From Micavibrio aeruginosavorus (GTDB taxonomy: Bacteria > Pseudomonadota > Alphaproteobacteria > Micavibrionales > Micavibrionaceae), in contig QFOT01000050.1 in assembly GCA_003241285.1 (NCBI GenBank), positions 1 through 13,800 of the forward strand: DNA of 13,800 nt, written 5' to 3'. A program made the translations under genes and the position numbers. The notes below the pieces were generated by a model that made no database searches, was not told where the DNA came from, and saw only the letters and a program-made list of their open reading frames with translations. Shown in pieces: positions 1-5,753 of the stretch (positions are counted from its first letter, which is position 1; each line of letters starts with the position of its first letter).

Positions 1-1312
1 GTTGATGGCGAGCAGTGGCTTCTTTGACAAGCTCGATAATCGCCTGTTCCTTTTCACGCATTGATTTGTAGATTTTATCGTTGTGGTCTTTGCGCTTGAT
101 ATCGACATTGGTTGGAATTTCGACAACGCCAAGCTTGTAAATTTCCATGAACTCGCCTGCTTCGGTCATCGCCGTTCCGGTCATGCCGGATAGCTTTGGA
201 TAAAGACGGAAATAATTTTGGAAAGTGATGGAGGCGAGAGTCTGGTTTTCTTTTTGAATCTGAACGTGTTCTTTCGCTTCCAGGGCTTGGTGCAGGCCCT
301 CGGAGAAGCGGCGGCCTTCCATCATACGGCCTGTGAATTCGTCAATGATAATAACTTTATCGTCTTTAACGATGTAATCGGTGTCACGGGAGAAAAGCTT
401 GTGCGCGCGCAGGGCCTGATTGACGTGGTGAACGATGGTGATGTTCTGCGCATCGTAAAGCGCGCCTGTTTCTAAAAGGCCCGCTGTGCGCAGATTTTCT
501 TCCATTTTCTCGACGCCTGCTTCGGTCAAAAGAACGGTTTTTACCTTTTCGTCTTTCTCGTAATCGTCTTCGGTGAGAGCGGGAATAAGCGCGTCCACTT
601 TAATATAGAGGTCAGGGGCGCCTTCGGTCGGGCCGGAAATGATAAGCGGTGTGCGGGCTTCATCGATTAAGATGGAGTCGACTTCATCGACGATTGCGAA
701 ATTGAACGGGCGCTGAACCATTTCATTCAGCGAATATTTCATATTGTCGCGTAAGTAATCGAAGCCGAATTCGTTATTGGTTCCATACGTGATATCGGCA
801 GCATAAGCGGCGCGGCGTTCTTCATCGGAAATATTTGACAAGATGCAACCTGTTGTCAGGCCCATCCAGTTATAAAGGCGGCCCATCCAGTCGCTATCGC
901 GCTTGGCGAGGTAATCATTGACGGTAACGACATGCACGCCTTTTCCGGTGAGGGCATTCAGATAAGTTGCCAATGTTGCAACCAGTGTTTTACCTTCACC
1001 CGTTCTCATCTCGGCGATCTTGCCGTTATGCAGCGTCATGCCGCCGATGAGCTGGACATCGAAATGGCGCATGCCGAGAACACGCTTTGAGGCTTCACGG
1101 ATCGCGGCAAAGGCATCGGGTAAAAGGTCATCCAGAGTTTCGCCGTTTTGCAGGCGCTGGCGGAATTCGAAAGTCTTGTTTTGAAGGGCGTCATCTGACA
1201 GGGCGGCATATTGCGGCTCCAGATCGTTGATCGCTGGAACCGTTTTATAGAAATTTTTCAGAATCCGGTCGTTGCTGCTGCCGAAGATTTTGGTCGCTAG
1301 ATTTAAAAGCAT
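1..1312 (-). CDS. secA: Preprotein translocase ATPase SecA, N-terminal 437 residues (cut by window edge)
   Basis: SecA is the cytosolic and peripheral-membrane ATPase that pushes unfolded preproteins through SecYEG. Translating the minus strand from the ATG at 1310-1312 gives an uninterrupted frame to the window edge. It contains the Q-motif region 'FDVQLIGG' (Gln87), Walker A 'MRTGEGKTL' (Lys108, same number as in E. coli SecA), 'TVNDYLAKRDSDWMG', Walker B 'DEVDSILIDEARTPLIISG', the preprotein cross-linking segment, and 'KLSGMTGTA' (GMTGTA) near residue 366. The usual length is about 850-910 residues, so roughly the second half is missing, including helicase motifs of NBD2, the scaffold and the C-tail. 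The start is supported by an AAGGA about 10 nt upstream and by the typical opening 'MLLNLATKIFGSSNDR'. It is divergent from the isomerase gene. The family is certain. Confidence 0.97.
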   Translation of the reverse strand, partial: MLLNLATKIFGSSNDRILKNFYKTVPAINDLEPQYAALSDDALQNKTFEFRQRLQNGETLDDLLPDAFAAIREASKRVLGMRHFDVQLIGGMTLHNGKIAEMRTGEGKTLVATLATYLNALTGKGVHVVTVNDYLAKRDSDWMGRLYNWMGLTTGCILSNISDEERRAAYAADITYGTNNEFGFDYLRDNMKYSLNEMVQRPFNFAIVDEVDSILIDEARTPLIISGPTEGAPDLYIKVDALIPALTEDDYEKDEKVKTVLLTEAGVEKMEENLRTAGLLETGALYDAQNITIVHHVNQALRAHKLFSRDTDYIVKDDKVIIIDEFTGRMMEGRRFSEGLHQALEAKEHVQIQKENQTLASITFQNYFRLYPKLSGMTGTAMTEAGEFMEIYKLGVVEIPTNVDIKRKDHNDKIYKSMREKEQAIIELVKEATARHQ

Positions 1313-1342
1313 TTTATTATAAGTCCTTATTTCTGGTTCTTT

Positions 1343-1371
1343 GATATAAAGCGCAAGGATTATGTCGTCAA
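1343..1371 (-). promoter_or_regulatory. Putative sigma-70 promoter of secA
   Basis: Read on the minus strand there is a -35 box TTGACG (1371-1366), a 17-nt spacer, and a -10 box TATATC (1348-1343), matching the consensus at 5 of 6 and 4 of 6 positions. Transcription would start near 1336, leaving a leader of about 25 nt that carries the secA ribosome binding site (AAGGA, 1323-1327 region). Placement and spacing are good. It is a prediction from consensus only; alphaproteobacterial promoters often deviate from it. Confidence 0.5.
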
Positions 1372-1491
1372 TGTCCGGTGGGTTATGGCTTAAAACAACG
1401 GGGGGTAAAATGAAAAAGAGGCGTTAAAAGCCTATTGCCAGAGAAGGACTCCTATGACCAAATACGGGACCATTCCCTGAACAAGAGTTAC

Positions 1492-1516
1492 GGAATTAAC
1501 AATTAAAGGAATTAAC
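1492..1516. repeat. Two 9-bp direct repeats overlapping the isomerase ribosome binding site
   Basis: GGAATTAAC occurs at 1492-1500 and again at 1508-1516, period 16. The second copy begins with the GGA of the AAGGA Shine-Dalgarno sequence (1506-1510) of the gene starting at 1518. It may be a small local duplication or a protein-binding direct repeat. Nothing else in the sequence favours either reading. Confidence 0.35.
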
Positions 1517-1517
1517 G

Positions 1518-2480
1518 ATGAATAACAGAAATCTGGGCATTTTGATCGCTGTCGTCATTATCGCCGCCGCTGCGATCTGCTTCACGATCATGAAGGCAAA
1601 CAAGGACGAAACCAAGGCGATCCAGAACGCTGCCCTTGAAAGCACCTCCCAAGTCGAGCCAGCCGCAGAAACGCCTGTGCCAGCCGAACCGACAGCGGAT
1701 AATCCTGTTGTCGGCACTGTTGACGGCGTCAATATTCTTCGCTCGGAAGTCGTCGCATTCATGCGCAATTTCCCGCCGCAAATGCAGCAGATGCCGGTCG
1801 AACAGCTTTTCCCGATCGCGCTCGAGCAGGTGGTAACGGCGAAAGTCGTCGATGCGAGAGCTGCGAAAGTATCTGAATTGCAATCCGATGCGGAAGTCAT
1901 GAAACGCCTCGCAGAAGCCAAAATTCAAATCGTTCGTACTGTTTATCTTGAAAAAGAAATTGAAAAACTTTTGACGCCTGAGCGCACTCAAAAAGCCTAC
2001 GACAAGTTCAAAGCCGAGCAAGGTAAAATTGAAGAAGTCCATGCCCGCCATATTCTTGTAGAAAAAGAAGAGACAGCGAAAGAAATCGTCACGAAGCTCG
2101 AAGGCGGCGCTAAGTTTGAAGACCTTGCTAAGGAATATTCAAAAGACCCATCCAATAAGGATACAGGCGGTGATCTTGGTTATTTCACGAAAGAAACTAT
2201 GGTGAAGGAATTCGCCGATGCAGCTTTCGGCGGCAAAAAAGGCGAAGTTTTGAAAACGCCTGTCAAAACACAATTCGGTTTCCACGTGATCGAAATTCTC
2301 GACAAGCGCAACCGCCCTGTACCGACTTTTGAAGAAGTGAAGCCTGCGCTGGAAGCTGAAGAGCGCCGCCAGATCCTCAATGAAATGGTTGAAGGCTGGG
2401 TCAAGGATGCGAAGGTGACGAAGCTGAATATCGAAGGCAAGCCGATTGAGAAAAAAGCTGAAGAAGCGCCTAAGAAATAA
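1518..2480 (+). CDS. Membrane-anchored parvulin-type peptidyl-prolyl cis-trans isomerase
   Basis: The 320-residue product is a foldase of the SurA/PrsA/PpiC parvulin class, acting on proteins emerging in the periplasm. Residues 7-25 form a hydrophobic signal or anchor segment with a short positive N-terminus, followed by a Pro/Glu-rich linker (about 42-62). Residues 63-160 look like a SurA-N/PrsA-type chaperone segment ('VVGTVDGVNILRSEVVAF'). The parvulin domain spans about 174-264, with His175 and His178 in 'VHARHIL', 'GGDLGYF' (217-223) and 'FGFHVI' (253-258, His256). The tail is Lys/Glu-rich. There is no lipobox-like cleavage site, since the only nearby Cys (21) lies inside the hydrophobic segment, so an uncleaved anchor is likely. 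AAGGA lies 7 nt before the ATG. It sits next to secA, which fits a role in handling secreted proteins. It ends in a strong terminator and is probably monocistronic. Confidence 0.92.
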   Translation: MNNRNLGILIAVVIIAAAAICFTIMKANKDETKAIQNAALESTSQVEPAAETPVPAEPTADNPVVGTVDGVNILRSEVVAFMRNFPPQMQQMPVEQLFPIALEQVVTAKVVDARAAKVSELQSDAEVMKRLAEAKIQIVRTVYLEKEIEKLLTPERTQKAYDKFKAEQGKIEEVHARHILVEKEETAKEIVTKLEGGAKFEDLAKEYSKDPSNKDTGGDLGYFTKETMVKEFADAAFGGKKGEVLKTPVKTQFGFHVIEILDKRNRPVPTFEEVKPALEAEERRQILNEMVEGWVKDAKVTKLNIEGKPIEKKAEEAPKK

Positions 2481-2484
2481 GATG

Positions 2485-2513
2485 AAAATCCCCGCTTCGG
2501 CGGGGATTTTTTT
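2485..2513 (+). terminator. Rho-independent terminator of the isomerase gene
   Basis: An 8-bp perfect GC-rich stem (ATCCCCGC, 2488-2495; GCGGGGAT, 2500-2507) is closed by a TTCG tetraloop and followed by seven T residues (2507-2513 region). Three A residues before the stem can extend the pairing with the first Ts. It starts 4 nt after the stop codon at 2478-2480. This is a textbook intrinsic terminator for rightward transcripts and separates the isomerase from the mutT string. Confidence 0.93.
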
Positions 2514-2518
2514 ACCTC

Positions 2519-2609
2519 GTCATTGCGAGGAGGCGTAAGCCGACGCGGCAATCCAAACGGTTTTGCAGTTTCATCATCGTCTGGATTGCTTCGCTACGCT
2601 CGCAATGAC
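2519..2609. repeat. Palindromic interspersed repeat (REP/MITE-like), 91 bp
   Basis: Outer arms GTCATTGCGAG (2519-2529) and CTCGCAATGAC (2599-2609) are perfect 11-bp inverted repeats. Inner arms GCAATCCA (2548-2555) and TGGATTGC (2582-2589) are a second nested pair. The segments between the outer and inner arms are unequal (18 versus 9 nt) and GC-rich. The 'GTCATTGCGAG...GCAATCCA' pattern is, from memory, a common dispersed intergenic palindrome in many bacterial genomes. The element lies just after the terminator and contains no gene of its own. Transcribed, it would fold into a long hairpin. Copy number elsewhere in this genome cannot be judged from one window. Confidence 0.8.
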
Positions 2610-2620
2610 ACTGATATATT

Positions 2621-2645
2621 TGTGTTTATTTGTGTTCATTTGTGG
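2621..2645 (+). repeat. 10-bp tandem repeat upstream of mutT (about 2.5 units)
   Basis: Units TGTGTTTATT (2621-2630), TGTGTTCATT (2631-2640) and partial TGTGG (2641-2645) follow one another. Similar 'TTTGTGTTCATTTGTGG' strings turn up, from memory, as dispersed intergenic sequence in unrelated bacteria, so this may be the edge of another mobile or repeated element. It occupies the space where the mutT promoter or ribosome binding site would lie. The stretch 2481-2659 otherwise holds only the terminator and palindrome, with an isolated -10-like TATATT at 2615-2620. Confidence 0.5.
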
Positions 2646-2659
2646 TGGTAAAAAGAAAC

Positions 2660-3118
2660 ATGAAAAAATTTATGTCCTGTGCCGAGGCTTTGGCCGCGCC
2701 GCCTCCTTTGATGCCGAATTTGCCGCTCGTGCTCGTTGCTGCCGCAGCGATTGTTGACCGAAAAAAACAAATACTGATGGCGCAGCGTCCCGAGGGAAAG
2801 CCGATGGCGGGTCTATGGGAATTTCCCGGTGGCAAGGTCGATGCGGGAGAGCTTCCTGAATATGCGCTGATGCGCGAGCTGGAAGAAGAGCTGGGCATCG
2901 AAACGCGCCCCTGCTGTATGTCAGGTGTCGGCTTTGCCTCCCATACTTACGAGAAATTTCATTTGCTGATGCCGCTTTTTGCCATTCGCGTCTGGAAAGG
3001 GGAGCCGCAAGGCCGTGAGGGCCAGAATTTGAAATGGATGAATGTGCAGGATTTGTATAGTCTGGAAATGCCTGAGGCTGACAAACCTTTAATCCATCAA
3101 CTGGAAGCCATTCTTTAA
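2660..3118 (+). CDS. mutT: MutT-type Nudix hydrolase (probable 8-oxo-dGTP diphosphatase)
   Basis: Nudix enzymes hydrolyse nucleoside diphosphates linked to X; this subgroup is thought to cleanse oxidised dGTP from the nucleotide pool. From the ATG at 2660 the product has 152 residues. The complete Nudix box G-x5-E-x7-R-E-L-x-E-E-x-G-I spans 58-80 (Glu64, Arg72, Glu73, Glu76, Glu77), preceded by 'AQRPEGKPMAGLWEFPGG', a strong MutT signature. The start is uncertain: no good Shine-Dalgarno precedes 2660, and the in-frame ATG at 2711 ('MPNLPLVLVAAAA') would give 135 residues, close to the usual MutT length. A TTG at 2630 is also in frame but lies in the tandem repeat. The stop abuts the next gene's ATG (TAAATG), so the two are probably translationally coupled. 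The exact nucleotide substrate is inferred. Confidence 0.9.
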   Translation: MKKFMSCAEALAAPPPLMPNLPLVLVAAAAIVDRKKQILMAQRPEGKPMAGLWEFPGGKVDAGELPEYALMRELEEELGIETRPCCMSGVGFASHTYEKFHLLMPLFAIRVWKGEPQGREGQNLKWMNVQDLYSLEMPEADKPLIHQLEAIL

Positions 3119-3859
3119 ATGTATCGTTCGATCTACGATCTGAAAGTTTTCTACAACTCTCCATCGGGCGCTATGGTGCGCCGGATCGTGCGTCGCCACA
3201 TTCTGAACTGGTGGCAAAACACACGCGACGAACGTATCGTCGGAATCGGCTATGCGCAGCCCTATCTGGAACCCTATCTCGATAATTGCGAAAGATGTTA
3301 CGCGGTCATGCCCGCCGGACAAGGCGCCTATCCATGGCCGGACGGAAAGAAAAACCTGACGGTGCTGTCAGAGGAATCTGAATTGCCGCTCGAAACGAAC
3401 TCCATTGACAAAATTCTGCTTATTCACTCTTTCGAACACGCTGAATTATTACGCTCTAACTTACAGGAAATCTGGCGTGTTCTTAAAAGCAATGGAAGGC
3501 TTTTGATTGTCACGCCTAACCGCGTCGGGTTTTGGGCACGGGCCGAATGGTCGCCATTCGGGCAGGGCAGCCCGTCATCACTGAACCAGCTAAAATCCAT
3601 CCTGAGGGATAACCTGTTTGTGTTCGAGCGTAACAAACCAGTCCTTTATGTGCCGCCGATGCGCCGCAATACGATCATCAAATCAGCCGATACTTTTGAA
3701 ATAATCGGGCCGTTTACTTTCCCGGCCTTCGCAGGACTTCATATGATCGAAGCCAGCAAACAATTATATGCCGGGATCGACGTACCGGACGGCGCCAAAG
3801 TGAAAGTCCGAGGCCGCGGCAATTTAATTCCCAATCCTGTTCCATTAGGAAGAAACTAG
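3119..3859 (+). CDS. Class I SAM-dependent methyltransferase-like protein (conserved alphaproteobacterial family)
   Basis: The 246-residue product resembles methyltransferase type 11 domains. The core is 'IVGIGYAQPYL' (about 40-50, the SAM-loop position but lacking the acidic residue and classic GxGxG), 'ELPLETNSIDKILLIHSFEH' (88-107, motif with His103 and Glu106-His107), then 'LQEIWRVLKSNGRLLIVTPN' (115-134). The C-terminal part has 'FAGLHMIEASKQLYA', which I recognise from a conserved alphaproteobacterial protein of unknown substrate, often encoded near gloB. No membrane segment is visible. The ATG follows the mutT stop directly, with GGAAG inside mutT (3103-3107) as a likely ribosome binding site. 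The gene for chorismate mutase starts 2 nt after its stop. Whether it is catalytically active, and on what, cannot be told. Confidence 0.82.
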   Translation: MYRSIYDLKVFYNSPSGAMVRRIVRRHILNWWQNTRDERIVGIGYAQPYLEPYLDNCERCYAVMPAGQGAYPWPDGKKNLTVLSEESELPLETNSIDKILLIHSFEHAELLRSNLQEIWRVLKSNGRLLIVTPNRVGFWARAEWSPFGQGSPSSLNQLKSILRDNLFVFERNKPVLYVPPMRRNTIIKSADTFEIIGPFTFPAFAGLHMIEASKQLYAGIDVPDGAKVKVRGRGNLIPNPVPLGRN

Positions 3860-3861
3860 AC

Positions 3862-4644
3862 ATGTACAAATCTCCCGAACTCGACCAAATCCGCCAGCGT
3901 ATCGACGCTCTCGATAATCAGGTCCACGATCTTTTGATGGAACGCGCCGATCTGATCATGCAGGTTTCTGCCGAGAAGAAAAAACACGGCATCCAGATTG
4001 TCCAGCCCGCACGCGAAGCACGCATGATCCGCCGCCTGATCAAGCGCCACCGCGCACCATTGCCGGAAGAAACCATTGTTCGTATCTGGCGCGAGCTCGT
4101 CGGGTCGATCTCATTACTTCAAACAGGCCTAAGCGTTGCCGTGACGCAAAAGCTTCCTGAATATTGGGATATGGCACGGGATTATTTCGGCACAGTATTG
4201 CCGATGCAAAAAGAAAATTCCGAAGTGGATGTTTTAAAACTGGTCAAGGATGACAAAGTTAATTTTGCTGTCCTGCCATCGCCGGAAGAAAACGAGCCTG
4301 ATGCGTGGTGGCTGTCTTTGATGGAGGATACGTCCTTGAAAGTTATTCAACGACTGCCATTTGGCGATAAGGAGAATTATAAATATGACCGCCATCCGGC
4401 GCTGGTCGTTGCCAAAGCCGGTTTTGATACATCCGATGATGACCGTTCTCTGATCGCGATGCCGTCGGCGCATTTAAATGAAGCGCAGAAAATTTTTAAA
4501 GTACTGGAAGTTTATTCATCCAGCGGCAATGTATTGTTGGAAGTCGATGAATATATTCTGCCAAATGATAAGAGATTAAATGCGATTGGAGCCATCTCTT
4601 TAGGCGGTTATCCATCTCCTTTAAAATATAAGGACGGGAAATGA
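3862..4644 (+). CDS. Chorismate mutase (AroQ class) with degenerate prephenate-dehydratase-like C-terminal domain
   Basis: It converts chorismate to prephenate, the first step towards phenylalanine and tyrosine. Residues 1-90 match AroQ mutases, and the key residues line up with the E. coli P-protein at the same numbers: Arg11, Arg28, Lys39, Arg51, Glu52; E. coli Gln88 corresponds to Gln87 and Asp48 is Gln here. The remaining 170 residues (about 90-260) follow the outline of a prephenate dehydratase: 'NFAVLPSPEEN' resembles the 'GVVPVENS' segment, and 'HPALVVAKAGF...DDDRSLIA' resembles 'TRFLVIG...DKTSLL'. However, the catalytic Thr-Arg-Phe position reads His178-Pro179-Ala180 and the region is much shorter than a full PDT plus ACT (about 280). 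I infer a functional mutase with a non-catalytic tail, possibly structural or regulatory. It overlaps the aminotransferase gene by ATGA. 260 residues in total. Confidence 0.85.
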   Translation: MYKSPELDQIRQRIDALDNQVHDLLMERADLIMQVSAEKKKHGIQIVQPAREARMIRRLIKRHRAPLPEETIVRIWRELVGSISLLQTGLSVAVTQKLPEYWDMARDYFGTVLPMQKENSEVDVLKLVKDDKVNFAVLPSPEENEPDAWWLSLMEDTSLKVIQRLPFGDKENYKYDRHPALVVAKAGFDTSDDDRSLIAMPSAHLNEAQKIFKVLEVYSSSGNVLLEVDEYILPNDKRLNAIGAISLGGYPSPLKYKDGK

Positions 4645-5717
4645 AATTTACTCCGCGCCCCGGCATATTAGATATCGAGCCTTATATCCCCGGTGCGAGC
4701 AAAGGCGGCAGCGGTAAAGTTATAAAGCTTTCCTCAAATGAAAACCCTCTGGGGCCTTCTCCTGAAGCGGTAAAAGCATATAAAGATACGGCAGAAAAAA
4801 TCTTTCGCTATCCGGATGGTGGATCGGTCGAGCTTCGCGAAGCCCTTGCCAAGAAGCATAATATGGATGCAGGCCGTATCGTTTGCGGCACAGGCTCCGA
4901 TGAGCTGATCTCTCTTCTTTGCCGGGCTTATTGCGGTGAAGGTGACGAAGTTCTTTACACCGAGCATGGGTTTTTGATGTATCCGATTGCCGCCTTGTCG
5001 GCAGGCGCAACGCCCGTCAAAGCGGCGGAGCCGGAGCGCAAAACGGATTTAAATGCTTTGCTGTCTGCGGTGACCGATAAGACGAAGATGGTGTTTATAG
5101 CCAACCCGAACAATCCAACGGGTGCGTTGGTGCAGAAGGACGCACTGTTGGCTTTCCACGCTAAATTGCGTTCTGATATCATTCTTGTTATCGACTCTGC
5201 CTATGCCGAATATGTCGAAGAAGAAAACTTTACCGACGGGCGCGATATGGTCGATCAGTTCGATAATGTCGTGATGCTGCGGACTTTCTCGAAAATCTAC
5301 GGTCTTGGCGGGATGCGCGTTGGCTGGTCTTATTCATCGAAAGAAATTGCCGATATCTTAAATCGTATTCGCGGCATTTTCAATTTATCGATTGCGACGC
5401 AAGCCGCTGCTTTGGCGGCATTGTTCGATGATGAATACATCGAACAATCGTTTCGCAATAATTCAGAGCAAAAAAAATGGATCACTTCGCGCCTGGAAGA
5501 CATGGGCATTCACGTCTATCCGGGAGAAGGTAATTTCATTCTCTTTACCTTGGGTACGAAGGAAAAAGCCATCGCCTGCCTCAATTTTATGAAAGAGCGC
5601 GGGATATTACTTCGCGGAATGATGGCCTATGGCCTGCCGGATTGTTTGCGCATGACGATCGGCTTGCCGGAAGATATGCAGGCGGTGGATGAGGCGATGA
5701 AGGAGTTTTTCGCTTAA
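4641..5717 (+). CDS. hisC: HisC-type aminotransferase (histidinol-phosphate / aromatic amino acid aminotransferase)
   Basis: This PLP enzyme of fold type I class II has 358 residues, a normal HisC length. Visible motifs are 'LSSNENPLGPSPEA' (30-43), 'GTGSDELI' (83-90, phosphate/PLP binding), 'ANPNNPTG' (154-161), 'VIDSAYAEY' (183-191, Asp185 and Tyr188 near the cofactor), 'TFSKIYGLGGMRVGW' (215-229) with Schiff-base Lys218 and Arg226. The start ATG lies in the ATGA overlap with chorismate mutase and is preceded by GGACGGG. Biochemically HisC homologues transaminate histidinol phosphate, and paralogues in alphaproteobacteria transaminate prephenate, phenylpyruvate or hydroxyphenylpyruvate. The coupling to chorismate mutase favours the aromatic role, but sequence alone does not separate them and one enzyme may do both. 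No tyrA-like gene follows. Confidence 0.9.
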   Translation: MKFTPRPGILDIEPYIPGASKGGSGKVIKLSSNENPLGPSPEAVKAYKDTAEKIFRYPDGGSVELREALAKKHNMDAGRIVCGTGSDELISLLCRAYCGEGDEVLYTEHGFLMYPIAALSAGATPVKAAEPERKTDLNALLSAVTDKTKMVFIANPNNPTGALVQKDALLAFHAKLRSDIILVIDSAYAEYVEEENFTDGRDMVDQFDNVVMLRTFSKIYGLGGMRVGWSYSSKEIADILNRIRGIFNLSIATQAAALAALFDDEYIEQSFRNNSEQKKWITSRLEDMGIHVYPGEGNFILFTLGTKEKAIACLNFMKERGILLRGMMAYGLPDCLRMTIGLPEDMQAVDEAMKEFFA

Positions 5718-5723
5718 GTGTTT

Positions 5724-5741
5724 TTTCCGCGAAAGCGGGGA
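5724..5741. repeat. Short GAAA-loop hairpin between convergent genes, possible repeat remnant
   Basis: CCGC (5727-5730), loop GAAA, GCGG (5735-5738) form a 4-bp core that extends to 7 bp with G-T wobble pairs. A run of six Ts precedes it instead of following, so on neither strand does it have the U-tail of an intrinsic terminator. The sequence resembles half of the common dispersed palindrome with core CCCGCGAAAGCGGG. It lies in the 36-nt gap between the convergent hisC and DUF2125 genes and is the only structure there. Confidence 0.35.
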
Positions 5742-5753
5742 TATAGAGCAACG

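Noticed and set aside
218..475. Open frame of 85 codons on the plus strand
   Set aside because: It lies antisense inside secA, whose minus-strand frame is unmistakable; composition mirrors SecA codons.
1496..2051. Two long minus-strand frames (141 and 179 codons)
   Set aside because: Both are antisense to the parvulin gene; the products are low-complexity or Phe/Arg-rich without recognisable domains.
2670..3164. Minus-strand frame of 164 codons
   Set aside because: Antisense to mutT, which carries a complete Nudix box; no domain is visible in the antisense product.
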